Shown: piece after piece, positions 11,481 to 23,388 of the stretch
Numbering within the stretch: position 1 is the stretch's first letter
How the letters are laid out: every line of letters starts with the position of its first letter
DNA from: Mesostigma viride
Taxonomy: Eukaryota > Streptophyta > Mesostigmatophyceae > Mesostigmatales > Mesostigmataceae
Reading direction: 5' to 3'
DNA: 64,000 nucleotides
NCBI GenBank assembly: GCA_009746045.1
Contig: RPFO01000667.1
Location: 753,221 to 817,220 of the forward strand
Made by a program: the position numbers and the translations under genes
The notes under the pieces: model-generated
The model's database searches: none
What the model saw: only the letters and a program-made list of their open reading frames with translations
What the model was told of the DNA's origin: nothing

Positions 11481-12512
11481 ATGCTTACCGAAACTTCCCG
11501 CATGGTCATGTCGGCCCTGGGTGCCCAGAACGGGCACCTTTACAAGGTGACCCCGGCGCGGGCGGCGCCGATGGGCACCTCGGTCGCTGCCCCCTTCATG
11601 GTTCCTGCCAAGAAGGAGACCGACATGAAGACTTTCTTCTTGGACCTTTTGGCTGGCGGGGTTTCCGGCGGTATTTCTAAGACTGCCGTCGCTCCAATCG
11701 AGCGTGTGAAGCTGCTGCTGCAGACACAGGATTCCAACAAGCAGATGGCTGCCGGTGGTACTAAGAAGTACACTGGCATTGTCGACTGCTTCCGCCGTGT
11801 CTCGGCCGAGCAGGGTTTCTGGTCTTTCTGGCGTGGCAACACTGCCAACATCATCCGGTACTTCCCTACTCAGGCTCTGAACTTCGCCTTCAAGGACACG
11901 TATAAGGCAGTCTTCTGCCCATACAGCCCGAAGACCGATTTCTGGAAGTTCTTCTTTGGCAACCTGGCCTCGGGTGGTGCTGCCGGTGCCACCTCCCTCC
12001 TGTTCGTCTACCCTCTTGACTTTGCCCGTACACGTCTGGGCGCTGATGTCGGCAAGGGTGCGAACAGGCAGTTCACTGGCCTCGGTGACTGTCTGAAAAA
12101 GATCTATGCCTCGGACGGTCTCAAGGGCCTGTACACCGGCTTCGGTGTCTCAGTACAGGGAATCATCGTGTACCGTGCCTCTTTCTTCGGTGGTTTTGAT
12201 ACCCTCAAGGGCGTGCTCTTGGGAGACAACGAGCGGGGTGCCCCTATCTGGCAGAAGTGGGGTATTGCCCAGACCGTCACCGCTTTGGCCGGCTTCACCT
12301 CTTACCCCTTTGACACTGTCCGTCGTCGCCTCATGATGCAGTCTGGCTCGGGAGAGAAGATGTACACTGGCACCCTGGACTGCTGGGTCAAGATTGCCAA
12401 GAACGAGGGCATGAAGGCCTTCTTCAAGGGTGCTGGCTCGAACGTGCTCCGTGGCGCCGGTGGTGCCATCGTCCTCGTCATGTACGATGAGATCAAGAAG
12501 CTCTACTCGTAA
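11481..12512 (+). CDS. Mitochondrial ADP/ATP carrier (adenine nucleotide translocase)
   Basis: 343 residues, a single exon, starting at ATG 11481 (the upstream in-frame TTG is not needed). It exchanges matrix ATP for cytosolic ADP across the inner mitochondrial membrane and belongs to the mitochondrial carrier family. Three tandem carrier repeats are visible, with signature motifs PIERVK (72-77), PLDFAR (178-183) and PFDTVR (276-281), each beginning an amphipathic/membrane segment. About 48 residues precede the first repeat, as in plant-type carriers with N-terminal extensions. The nucleotide-carrier signature normally read as RRRMMM is RRRLMM here (281-286). Codon usage is strongly C-ending, as expected of a highly expressed gene. 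The alternative of another nucleotide carrier is unlikely, because the whole length matches the ADP/ATP carrier pattern. Confidence 0.96.
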   Translation: MLTETSRMVMSALGAQNGHLYKVTPARAAPMGTSVAAPFMVPAKKETDMKTFFLDLLAGGVSGGISKTAVAPIERVKLLLQTQDSNKQMAAGGTKKYTGIVDCFRRVSAEQGFWSFWRGNTANIIRYFPTQALNFAFKDTYKAVFCPYSPKTDFWKFFFGNLASGGAAGATSLLFVYPLDFARTRLGADVGKGANRQFTGLGDCLKKIYASDGLKGLYTGFGVSVQGIIVYRASFFGGFDTLKGVLLGDNERGAPIWQKWGIAQTVTALAGFTSYPFDTVRRRLMMQSGSGEKMYTGTLDCWVKIAKNEGMKAFFKGAGSNVLRGAGGAIVLVMYDEIKKLYS

Positions 12513-12653
12513 TTGATATTTTTGTACAAAGCACGCCGCCCTGCAACTGTATGACAGTTAATTTATAATTTTGAAGCCTGCAGCTTTTCACAGACAAAGT
12601 GGACTCCCTCATGTTGGCATGCGCATCAGTGAGACAGATATGCAATCATCGCT

Positions 12654-12658
12654 TGTAA
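12654..12658 (+). promoter_or_regulatory. Candidate TGTAA polyadenylation signal
   Basis: TGTAA, the signal commonly used in chlorophyte algae, occurs 142 nt after the carrier stop codon, followed by a T-run. Position and sequence fit; no transcript evidence is available. Confidence 0.45.
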
Positions 12659-12817
12659 TTTTTTGGACTATATCAACAAACCGGTTGCACCCAGAGCTTC
12701 AGTAATGAGTTAGTTTTGGTCGTATAAGATTCATAGCTACTTGTGACCTGACAGACGCATATAAGATAATCCAAGTTACTATCTATCCGGGAATAGTTCT
12801 CTCGCTTAAAATTAAAC

Positions 12818-12960
12818 TCGTGCTCCCGTTGGGGAGTCACCGAGTAGAAATCCCGATGGATGTGGGTTCACAATCCTACTGGTATATTCTATCTAGATAG
12901 AGCCAGGCCCTAGCGGTCTCTCCTGGCATTCGTCCCATACGGATAAGATACCAGCTGGCT
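12818..12960 (-). repeat. Short retroelement with CTCCCGTTGGGGAG hairpin (family F1)
   Basis: The hairpin CTCCCGTTGGGGAG lies next to an A/T-rich tail at its left. This is the minus-strand 3' end of a non-autonomous retroelement family also present at 13611-13677, 14388-14490, 27643-27840, 28640-28770 and 33405-33640. Confidence 0.65.
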
Positions 12961-13610
12961 TGAGCTACCATTAAATTAAATTATAACATGACTCCGTTGG
13001 GAGATCATGTAGCACATATTCCCGTTGATGGAGGGAGGGGGGACAAACCCGCGAAACCGCACTAATCTAACTCTAAGCTAATCTAATCTAGAAAACCCTA
13101 CCTATTCTACTCAGCAAAGCGCCCCTTCCGCTTGGGGGGAGGGGCTTGCCCACAGGGGCGGGCGTATGAGCCTCGACAATGGTCTTCCACCTCTTCTTGT
13201 CCTGCATAGCAGTCCAAGCAAGAGAGAGGGAGTGAATGCGATGTTCAAACTGCGCTGGGACCACTAGGTCAGCCATCAACTGCTGTGGGTAGGTCATGAC
13301 ATGTTTGCCTACCTTCTTAGGAATGTCCTTGGGGCCAGGCCAGGTCAGGATATGCCGCCCTGGCTGGCCAAGCCGCTGGGGGCCGGCCAGACCGAGGGCG
13401 GTGTCTACCTGGCTGGTGCGAGCAAGATGTCCTACGAATGCTATCCTACGCTGTTTAATCTCGTCCGAAATGCGAGGCATGCCCTGGTACAAAGATTCTA
13501 AAGACCTATGCGTGGAAAACCCTACACTCAGGGCCTGACGGAGCATCCTGTTACCGTGCCGTTTAGCTTGGCCGCCAGCGTGTCCGTGAGCGTCCATGCC
13601 TCGGCGCCAT

Positions 13611-13677
13611 TAATTAATTAATTAATTAGACTCGTGCTCCCGTTGGGGAGTCACGGAGCATTAACCCCGATGGATGG
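13611..13677 (-). mobile_element. 67-bp F1 insertion with 11-bp target duplication
   Basis: A TAATTAATTA tail followed by the F1 hairpin sits inside the LINE copy, flanked by direct repeats CTCGGCGCCAT at 13600-13610 and 13678-13688. It is an extremely 5'-truncated retrotransposed copy. Confidence 0.85.
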
Positions 13678-14387
13678 CTCGGCGCCATACGTGAGCACCG
13701 TGAGGACCAGGACCTTGAGGAGCATGCGCTTGCGGTGCTCGCCGAGGACCTTCGAGTGCCAGTAGGTTTTGAGCGAATGATGCCTAGCCCAGGCCAGGCC
13801 GATGCGGGTGTCCACATCGGCGGCGGTGTCAGGAAGCACATGTGCTCCCCAGCAGTTTAAAGCGATCGCGAAACGGGACCTCCGTCCCGTCTAGCAGCCG
13901 TGGTAGCGGCGGGCTACTGGTAGCCCCAATCGCCATCGCCTCAGTTTTAACACTAATCTCCAACCCCACCGCCCGCGCCTCCAAGCCCAGACAGTCCAGC
14001 CAGGTCTGAATGTGCTCGGGGCGCGCAATGAGGGTGGTGTCGTCCGCATAAATCAGGTCGGCCAGGCGGTAGCCAGTGCTAACCCCGCCATGCTCGCGCT
14101 CGTTAAGGATGTCCAAGCCAGGCTCGAACCCCTTAAGAGCAGCCGGTAAAGCGCGCACGTGCCCGGCGCACGACGTGATCCACGACAATAATGATCAGAA
14201 GATATGGGGACAGGACGCAACTTTGCCACACCCCGTGGTGAAGGGGGAATGGTGGGGTGGTGCCTTCCGCAGTCCGCACTACTGCCTGTAAGCCCTCATA
14301 CAGCCGACGAATGGCAGCAATAAACGCTGGTGGTACCCGATCCAGAGCTAGGATGGCCCAAAGAGCCTCCCAGAGGACCGTATCAAA

Positions 14388-14490
14388 TTAATTAATTAAT
14401 TAATTAGACTCGTGCTCCTGTTCGGGAGTCACGGAGCATTAACCCCGATGGATGGATGGGTGCAAACAGTCCTACCGGTCTAATCTATCC
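14388..14490 (-). mobile_element. 103-bp F1 insertion with target duplication
   Basis: Same family and orientation as 13611-13677. It is flanked by CGTATCAAA (14379-14387) and CGTGTCAAA (14491-14499), a 9-bp duplication with one difference, and it splits the FIKAFD region of the LINE. Confidence 0.8.
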
Positions 14491-14815
14491 CGTGTCAAAG
14501 GCCTTGATATAGTCAACAAAAATGAAGACTAGCGGCAAACTGTCAGGGAAAAGGCGAAGCACCTGCTCCATCAACCGGCGCGCGACAAACACAGCCATGA
14601 CAGTGTTATGACCATGACGGAAACCCATCTGAGACTCACCCAGGTGTGGGTCCAGCGCGGCGCGGAGCCGAAGCAGCATCATGCGCATGAAGACCTTCAG
14701 CGCGGCGCTCTGGAGGCAGACACCCCGATAGTTACCGGGGTCACCATGGCCTAAAAAGTCCCACCCGCGTTCCACCCCCATGCATGGACCTAGTCGAGTG
14801 AGACACATGGTGGTG

Positions 14816-15317
14816 CCGGTATCTCGGGCTAGAACGACAGCTCTAAGCAGTCAGATTCGCAATATACAACACATGCTAGCCGGATTACCTTAGTACACGA
14901 CTCTGCGTTGCGCAATCACTCCCGAATACCCAGAGCACGGCGGCAGGCTCGCATCCTACGTCTGCAGGACAAGCTCCATGCGATAAAAAGCACTATCCCC
15001 ACCATCTCCACCTCCGTTGGCATCCCCACCCCCACCTCCCGCTGCATTGGGTAGGTTGGATGGCATAGTGGTTTGCAAATTTGTGACGTCACACCAGACT
15101 TATCGACACAATTTCGGCCATTTAGGGGTTAAAGGTATTGTTGTTAAAAGCACCAAAGAGCTTGTGCACAGAAAAAAAAAAAAGCGCTCTACGGTGTATG
15201 GATAATCAAGAACGCATGTCGCTAAGGCCGCATGGCACAATCATCATGGTTGGCCTGCGTTACACCAAGCAAATAGAAAAATTGGATTTTACAATACGCC
15301 TTGAAACCATTTCAAAA
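14816..15317. other. No gene or recognised repeat
   Basis: I see nothing I can assign here apart from an A-run at 15172-15182. Confidence 0.4.
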
Positions 15318-15530
15318 ATGCCAGTTGATATCAATGAGACAACCTGCGCAGGCCAGAAATCTGGAGAATCCGGACCATGGTAGCTCAAACCTGCTGTTAC
15401 CTTATCCACTTTTGTCAAGTCGTGCAGGATGATGGAAACGAACGGAGGCGGACATGTGTAGCCTTGTACAGTAAAATTATGGCAGCCCGTTATCAAGGAG
15501 ACAACCAGCGCAGGCCAGAAATGCGCGATA
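15318..15530 (+). repeat. Dispersed repeat, family G, plus start of a second copy
   Basis: A full copy begins with TCAATGAGACAACCTGCGCAGG. The first 35 bp or so of another copy follow at 15484-15520, ending just before the stop codon of the neighbouring minus-strand gene. Confidence 0.65.
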
Positions 15531-15533
15531 TGG

Positions 15534-18500
15534 TTAAGGGTTGGGATTAGGAGGCATCATCCCCATCGGTCGAGGGTGCACCATCCCCTTCATGGGAGGT
15601 CCCAGGGGTCCCCCTCCAGGAGGCATCATCCCATGCGGGCCCATCCCTCTCTGTCATGACGAGGAAGCTCAGCAAGGGAATTCAAAAGAGGGGGGGGAGG
15701 GGGGGGGGGGGGGGGGAAGGAACGTAGGAGTGAGATGACTGAGGTCCCGGTGTGATTCGCAATACAGGCAGCACGCTGCGTGCACAGAAAAATATACAAT
15801 ATTACATATTCCTCCACTCTTCTCTTGCACTTCACTCCTATCTTGCTAATATTTCAGGGAAGCAGAGGGAAACTGTACGGCTGCGCCCACTAAGATCGTT
15901 AAGCGACAAGGATGGATCACTGACAAGGATGGAATAAACACAAGCACAAAGTGGCCATGAGGCAAATGCACCGCAAGCAACGGGAGCATAGAGCACGATA
16001 GGGTACCAAGCTCGGCGGCAGGCATTTGATCAGAAAAGAGCAAATCGTGGCTCCCCAACAAGACTGATCGACTAACTAATCAATTAATCAATAAGCAAAT
16101 TAGTAAAGGCGACAGCCATTGTACAAACAAACACTGATGGCTGTTCGCAGGGAGCGCAAGCATGGTTTCACATCCATGTGCAGACGCATGGGTGGGCTAA
16201 AGACCACTGCTGGTTTCACATCCATGTGCAAACACGTGGCTCGGATAAAGACCACGGTACAACCCACCCCCAGAGGGCCACCCTGCGCTTAGGGCCACCC
16301 TCGCGGAGCGTAGCAAGGATAATGCACAACAGGCCGCGACCCGAGGGACTAGCGTGCAATGGGGACCTCATGGCAGAACCACAAACAAGTTGCGTAAGTT
16401 AAACGCTCACAGGCATTATCACAGGCAAGGCTCCGAGCATGCTCAAAGGATGTATGCCCTGGGGCTCCAAGCACGGGCGACCATGGGGTACGGCACTAGA
16501 TCCCCCAGATAAGCCAATCCCTGAGACCACCCAGGGCTATACCATATTTACTTGTTTATTCAGTTTACTATATTTTCCGCATGAGCGCCACCGCCCATGA
16601 CCCCATAATACCACTCAGGGTAGCAGGACACTCAGTCGAAGATATTTGAAGCGTAGCACTACACACACAGCATACCGCGTACTTGAACCACTAACTCAAC
16701 AATTACCTAGCGACCACACACTGTGGACCACATGCTTCACAGTCCACTACCTAGCTACAACACACACCCTAAACCCTAAACCCTAAACCCTAAACCCTAT
16801 CCGTACAGCGAAAGACTCACCGGGTGATTCAGCGGGTTGCCTCCAAATGGGGGCGGCGGCCCGCCCCCGTGCAAATGGTGCCCCTGGAAGGGGAACCGCA
16901 TGCCGCCACCCCCGCCCCCGCCCCCGCCCATCCACGCCGGCCCCCCCATGTGGGGCGCGTCCATCATAGGTCCCTTGAACATGGGCGGCGGCCGTGGCCC
17001 GTGGTGAACCATGCCCGATAATTCTTGCAAACCAGGACCACCTCCAACGGGGCCAAGGCCACCTCCCCCCCCGCCAGCCCCGCCAGGGTTAGACACCCCT
17101 CCGACACTTTCCCGCATCCCCCCCACACCCTCCCTCATGCCAGCGCCACTGTCCCTCCCGCCAAGCCCACCCTCCCTACCCGCAGGCCCCATCCCCATCA
17201 TGCCCCCGGGGCCGCCCCCAGGGTCCCTGGCGCCCCGGCTGGACTCACCACGCATTCCCCCCTCCCCTCTCCCCCCCTCTCCCCTGCCCCCCTCCCCTCT
17301 CCCCCCTCTCCCCTCCCCCCTCCCCTCTCCCCCCTCTCCCCTGCCCCCTCTCCCCTGCCCCCTCTCCCTGCCCCCTCCCCCTGCCCCCTCTCCCCTGCCC
17401 CCTCTCCCCTGCCCCCCTCTCCCCTTCCCCCTCTCCCCTGCCCCCTCCCCCTGCCCCCTCTCCCCTGCCCCCTCTCCCCTGCCCCCTCTCCCCTCCCCCC
17501 TCTCCCCTTCCCCCTCGCCTCTCCCCCCCTCTCCCCTTCCCCCTCGCCTCTCCCTCCCTCTCCCCTTCCCCCCTCGCCTCTCCCTCCCTCTCCCCTCCCC
17601 CCATCCCCTCGGATACCATCCCCCCGTGCTCCGCCACCACCGCCACCGCCGCCGCCCCCTCCGCCACTGTTATTACTACTGTCGCCGTAACCCGAGGGGA
17701 CGTCCAGGTTCATCCTCGACCCCCGCCGTTCGGGCAGCGGCGGTGGGGAGGGGCTGCGCGCGACCTCCCCTTCCTCAAGCTGCTCATCCTCGTCGCCGCC
17801 ATCGCCTGTCACCGCGGCGCCAGCAAAGCGGCCACTAGCACTAGCTCCGCCATTATTAGCGCCAGCATTGCCGGCATTCGCTCCGCCGCTGCCGCTGCCG
17901 ATATGGTTCGCGCCAGCGCTGTTGTTGCTACCGCCGGTGGCGTGCGGGGTGCTCATGCTGCCGCCTGCGGTCGCACCTCCGCTCCCCCCACTGTTGCTGC
18001 TGCCGCCGTACCCTGCCATCGGTCCCCCCTTCCCGTCGACCTTGCTGCTCCCCGCCATCACCACCGACGCGCCATGCTGGGGAGCACTAGTCGTACCCAA
18101 GCCCGAGCCACCAATCCCCCGCTCCCCCCTCTCTCCGAACCCCTCTCGCTCCCCCGGTCTGACCCAAACGGTGCCGATGCCAGCACATCCTGCCCACCGC
18201 CCCGCGCCAAGGCCCCCGCGAAACCATCGCCGCCGCCCCGGCTGCCCGAGGGGAACAAACCCACGCCACTGCCACTGCCACCAAGCCCCGAAACTAGCCC
18301 CCCGCCGTAACGGCCATCAGGGCCCGCCCCCGAGACCCCCCCCGCCACGTTGGACGTCGACGTGGAGGGCGCACGCTGGGGCAATGTGAGCGAGGACAGG
18401 CCCAAGGACCCTGACGACGGTGGCGGCATGCCCCCTGAGGGAGCCAGGCCCGGGCCCCCGCTGCCCTCAGCCTGCCCGGCATACGAACCGGCCGCCGCCG

Positions 18501-19543
18501 ACGACGAAAGGGCAGAAGAAGAGGAGGCGGGGGGACCACCGCGGAAAATGTCCAGGGACAAGGACGGGAAGGGTGAGGTCGGGGCGGCGGTGGCCAGGGA
18601 CCCTGCGCCCGCGCCGGCCCTCGCATAGCTGCCAGGGTTGGGGGACTGGAGGGATGAGGGGGTGGCCAGGTCGGTGGCGGCACCCCCACCAACCCCGCCG
18701 GTGGGGTGGACTGTGCCACCAGAGGAGGTCATGGAGTTGGAGCCAAAGGGAGAGATTGTTGAAGAGGTCATGGAGGTGGAGTTGATGGTGCCCAGAGGGC
18801 CCAGTGCGCCGCTGGCGCGGTGCGCGGCGGCCAACGAGGGCGGTGCCGAGGACGTGGCGAGGAGCGGACCCGGCACCAGGGACCCTTGGGCCGCCGCCGC
18901 CGGCGGCTGCGCAGACGGGCTCCGCGATGCGCTGCTTGTGGCGTTTCGCGACGGCGAGAGCGCAAACGGGTCGGACGGTGCACCTCTAGCCTGCGACAGG
19001 GCGTTGCTGTGGGCAGACGAGGAGGACAGGTGGCTGCCCTGCGAGGCGACAGAGAGAGGTCCGCCCGCCGAGGAGGACCCGGGACCGAACGTCGCACTTA
19101 CCACACCAGGAAGCGGCTGACCGCTGTACGATGGCGGGTGGTGGCCTTCTGAAGCTGAACCAACTTGGAGGTCCCCCGTTTCGGGGCAGAGTCGACCCCC
19201 AACGCCCCCCCCCCCCCCCCCCCATGGCCATGCCCCCATCCACGGATGCGGCATCTCCTTCCGGGGAGATGCCCCCCCCTCGCCCGGTCTGGTAAGGCCC
19301 GCCCAGCCCTGACAGGGACCCTGGGGCGGAGGAGCCAAAGGGCGCTCGGGGGTATAGGGAGTCCGCATCCTTGTAGGTGGAGGGTTGTTGGCGCTGGGGG
19401 TTCAAGCATGCCTGTGCATGCGCCTGTTGTTGTTGTTGCAGCTGCTGTTGTTGCTCTTGCAGGCGGAAGGAGGCCTCCAGGTCCTGCATCTCCATGCACT
19501 GTTGTTGCTGCTGGCGACGCGCCTCCTCCTCCTCGCTCAGCAC
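15534..19543 (-). CDS. Large Gly/Ser/Gln-rich disordered protein, 3' part
   Basis: Two exons can be supported. The last (15534-15650) encodes [14 protein letters not shown] and related Met/Pro/Gly motifs, then a stop. The other spans 16821-19543, from acceptor GCAG at 19544-19547 to an ideal donor CCCG/GTGAGT at 16821; phases match. Its order is: LSEEEEARR and a Gln-rich helix, a long Ser/Ala/Gly region, an acidic EDEQLEEGE patch, RGEG repeats (about 17600-17260), and a Gly/Met/Pro-rich end. The frame changes three times, near 19207-19222, 18120 and 17265, always in runs of G/C, so homopolymer-length errors are the simplest explanation. Upstream exons are missing from the model. I do not recognise the family; the composition suggests an RNA- or condensate-associated protein, but that is only inference. 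Confidence 0.6.
16767..16798. repeat. Interstitial telomere-like repeat (CCCTAAA)4.5
   Basis: Four perfect CCCTAAA units plus a partial one, the plant/green-algal telomere sequence. It lies inside an intron, about 20 nt beyond the 5' splice site at 16821. Confidence 0.9.
17250..17620. repeat. Polypyrimidine/polypurine tract encoding RGEG repeats
   Basis: About 370 bp made almost solely of C and T on the plus strand, with units such as CCCCTCTCCCCTGCC. On the minus strand it encodes RGEG/GERGG repeats of the disordered protein. It has triplex and G-quadruplex potential. Confidence 0.9.
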
Positions 19544-22500
19544 CTGCGATGTGGTGAGGGTGGGAGGCAATGGTGTTGAATAAATGTGCCGTGGAAGCGG
19601 TGAGAGAAGGACGAGCGGCACGGGCGAGCATGAAGTAGAGGAAGGGCGAGCATGAGATAGGGGAGGTGAGGGAAGGGTGAGTGGTAAAAGAGGTGCGTGT
19701 AGGAGTGGTGATGTGTGCTCAGCACCTGCAATCTGGGGGGGGGGGAGCCTGGGGGGGGCTGGGGGGAGGGGTTGGATCGGTGAGGTGAGGGGGGACTTAA
19801 GTGGTGGGGTTGTAAGAGCATGATGACTGGTGTTTCAAGGGTCAAGGGCGGTTGAGGGAACGGTCGGTGGTACAAGAGAGACAAGGGAAGAGACCCTGAG
19901 AGGGGAGGGAGAAAGTTGTGGGATGTTGAGTGGTGTCGGAGTAACGAGGGATGGAGTGAATGAGGGTGCAGGAGTCGCTACGGACCTCATCCTCACTCAG
20001 CACCTGAGACGGAGGGGAGGGGGAACGATTCTGGGTTGGGGGGGAGGGGATGGTGAATGGTTAGGGGAAGATGAGGGGATAGTGAGCGGGGAAAGGAAAG
20101 GACCGATGCGGTGAGGGGCCATGTGGGCACAGGCGAGCTAGCGGGGAGAAATGTCCCCTACACTTAAGGGAAGCCCCCGGGGGGGGGGGGGGGGGGGGGG
20201 AAGAGAATGGTGAGTGAGGGCAAGAGAGGGGAGAAGAGGGAAATGGTGGAGAAATGGATAGATGAAGGGGCAGGGACGGGCAGGAGCTACAGTGTCCATT
20301 AGTCAAACCAATTATCTAACACTTAAATATCACTAGCACACGACTCGTATATGAGTCTGCTACTGGCAGACAAGGATCAAGACACTAGAGTTGCCAATTA
20401 ATGTTTATGTCGAGAATACATAAATAAGAGGTGACTACTGACTAGGGTTCCTCTGTCGGTCCGATAGGGTCCTTATAAACACATACTTACTACCTCCGGG
20501 CCATAGTACATCTACAAAGCCATTTTTAAAAAAATTCAAATTTCGCATTGTGGGAAAACAGTAACTGTTGGAAACAAACAGTTGAGAGAAATAGGGACTG
20601 GGTGGCCCTGCAAACTAATATCCTAAAAGGGTAGGGAAAGTACTATTTTTGGTCCAAGGGCTGCCAGAATTAGAAAACAGGAGTACCTTCAAAAGTACCT
20701 CAGAAAATAGCGGGGGTAAAAACGGGGTTTGGGGAGTGCTTGTGGTAAATTAACGCAAATGTGTAATCGGAAGATTTTGTCCGTTCAGATGGTTTCAAGT
20801 AGGTCGTAACGGATCTAGGATACTTGGAGTGGGTTGGTCGAACCACGAAATTCACACAAATGACGACGAATGCCTCGCGGCCACTAAAAAGCACATTTAG
20901 CGATGGGCTGGCAATGGAGTTCGTGTTTGACAGCGTAATTCGGATTGCTGAGTCAACAGAATAACTGTATCAGAATACTGTATGATTGAACATGTTTGCG
21001 CCTGAAAGCTGGTCTGGTTTTGGGGGGCATAGCGGTTGGTTTGTTTACAGTTTGTGCTACCTAACTACTTTTTGCAGCAGCGGCCTGCTGCGCGTCATAT
21101 TTTACTCCGCAGTTTTCGCTGCGTAATAGGATGTTCTACGGTATCGTTCTTTAGCACTGCATTTAAACTTACTGGGCAGAAAATGGCCGCATCTGGAGGT
21201 GCACATCGGTGGTCAGCTAGTGCAAGGTCGCTGCAGGGAGCCCGAGAGCTGCAGCGGACAGGCGTACGAGGCCATGGTTGAGCTAGAAACGTAGCTGTGG
21301 GTGCACGGCCTTGTTTTTCTCCTCATTTCGCAACTGCCTCACGATTTGCAACGCAAACACACGGAGAATGCTCATGAAAATGGCTGCGAGAAACAGCGCG
21401 CGTTGGCCGGCTTCCTAAACGGCACGTCGCTGAAAGGTATGCACTCCCTACGCATATAAGACAGCGCCAAAAACGGGGGACATTTCGTTCTATGATCTTG
21501 TTCAGGGTTGGCGACAACACCGAAATAAAGAAAGGGGGTGGAGTTTTGTTGGATAAATAGGATGTGGAAATGTACGGTCAGGATACAAATAGAAAATGAG
21601 CAAGTATTGTGTGGAAATGCTGCAGTGAAATGGTCTTTCCTTTCCGCTTCGTGCGAGAAGTGAAGCAACTTTAATGACCAGTTAGAGTTTTTCAAGGCTG
21701 CTGCTGTTGAAGATGCTAGCACGGCAGCCTAGGGCAAAAGCAAGTTTGTTTTCTCTTCTGCTTGTCTGCCCCGTTTCTTATGGGGGAGTTTCTTAGCATG
21801 CCCTGGTACAAGTTTTGATGTCTTTTTTTTATATATATTAGGGTTGTCAAGTTAGCAGGCGGCGTATAAGCAAGCACATATAGTGCGCAACGCCAAGCAA
21901 AGCACGCCATCGTAATGTATGTGCGGCCTTAAAGTCGTGTAGGATAGCGGCACATGCGTAGGGTGGGTAGAGGCATCGCAAAAGAGCCGTTTGCTGCCAT
22001 TTACACGGCTAGGATGCTTCCTGTGCTGCCTGCTGTGCTGCCTGCTGTGCTGGTTTGGTGATCATGTCCAATGATAGGCCACCACGTTAGGTTTGGCGTT
22101 GTTCTATCCACCTATCCACCTATCTAAAGCATAAGCCCGTCACAGGTGACATAGTCAATGGTTGCCAGCATGACAGGGGCATGCCCATGCATGCATATAA
22201 TTTCCTAGTTTACGGCAAGGCCACGTGGTGAGGTGGCAGGATTCGGACACCTAACATTGTAGTGCGCTGTTTTAACGTGTGGCAAGCGGTCCCCTAGCCA
22301 TTCAGAGAAGTTAATGTGCAGTGTATAAAATTTAGGGGCATGATAAGCTTGGATTTGCTGGCGATTCCTGTTTTCATAATTCATGCCAGCTGTTACTGGC
22401 GGTACGTTATTATGCTTATGAAGGTGCCGACTTGTTGTATATTAGTCTGGGGAGGCTGCCCTAATCGGGCAACCACAGACCTGCTCATTGAACCAAGTTA

Positions 22501-23388
22501 TGAGCCTCAATGCCACTTCTCATCGGTGCAAATAAAACCCCTGGAAAATGTAGTTGTGCACCACGGCATCATTTTGTGCTCAAACAACGTGCTATTGGTC
22601 CCCAATTGAGAAGGTTGACACCCAGCTATGTTTCCAGCATGGCGCTGACGTCAGACCTCGCGTAGCATCCCTACCTCTCATTCGCACTAATGTAGCGCGG
22701 CCATGTATGCCAAAATTAGCCAAGGGCCAGGTGACCCCCCTTGGAGTTTTTATGAGGTGCCTCTAATTTCCGAGTCCAGACCCAGTTTTTTTTTCATTAG
22801 GTCTTTGCTACATACCTCTACGCATGATGTCATGAAAGGGCTTTAAAAATTCCCATGTACACCGTGGCAATGCCTCATACACAGTGTCCAATTTGTAGAT
22901 ATTTGAATGGCCCACCTTCGTGGATATTTTAATGGCCCGGAGGTAGTAGTATTAGTAGTATATATGAAGATCTAAAGGTCCACTAATATTTTATACTATG
23001 TGCTCTGTGTGCCTACACTGGCGGATTCTCCAGAATTATGGCCTGCGCTGGACGTCTCATTGACACCATGGTAGCTATATTATATAGTAATGCCATGCCT
23101 GTGCTGGATGGCTCCTTGACACTATACTCTACTGTCCTTCCTATAATCACCAGGTCTCCTGCTTACACATACCGTCCTCTACTATGCTTCTTCTATAGTG
23201 ACCTGAGGACTAAGCTGGCCCCTCGGCTACGAGGCCAGGTGCATGCTACATCTCCTCATCATAGGAAGAACCCAGAGCAAGTAAATGCACAGATGGAATA
23301 GACACTAGGTCAACTTATAAATCCCTTTACTAGGCCATCTGCATACCTATGCTATCTAATAACGACAATAACTACGTCCTCCACGCAC
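19544..23388. other. 3.8 kb without a recognised gene
   Basis: 19700-20300 probably includes the upstream intron of the minus-strand gene: CAG/GTGCTGAG acceptor-plus-exon edges resembling its real acceptor recur near 19714 and 19983. A 23-bp G run lies at 20178-20200. 20300-23000 shows no coding pattern. 23020-23075 is a partial family G repeat. The downstream exons of the gene starting at 24033 must lie below 23387, but I could not place them. Confidence 0.45.

Larger units (their letters stand above)
12965..14815 (-). pseudogene. Decayed LINE (reverse transcriptase, YADD), subfamily C2
   Basis: On the minus strand, blocks of a LINE ORF2 occur in the right order: GNYRGVCLQSAALKVFMRM with FVDYIKAFD (14808-14485), LADLIYADDTTLI with ARAVGLEISVKTEA (14188-13829), then AFVGHLARTSQVDT to the C-terminus (13597-13088). 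The 3' UTR ends in the ACTCCGTTGGGAG hairpin at about 12989-13003 and an AAATTAAATT tail. The reading frame is lost in several places, and two short retroelements have been inserted. It is 5'-truncated: no endonuclease domain is present. Confidence 0.85.

Noticed and set aside
17011-17838. Long plus-strand Pro-rich open frame
   Set aside because: It is the complement of the polypurine coding tract; the minus strand has splice sites, matching phases and continuous composition.
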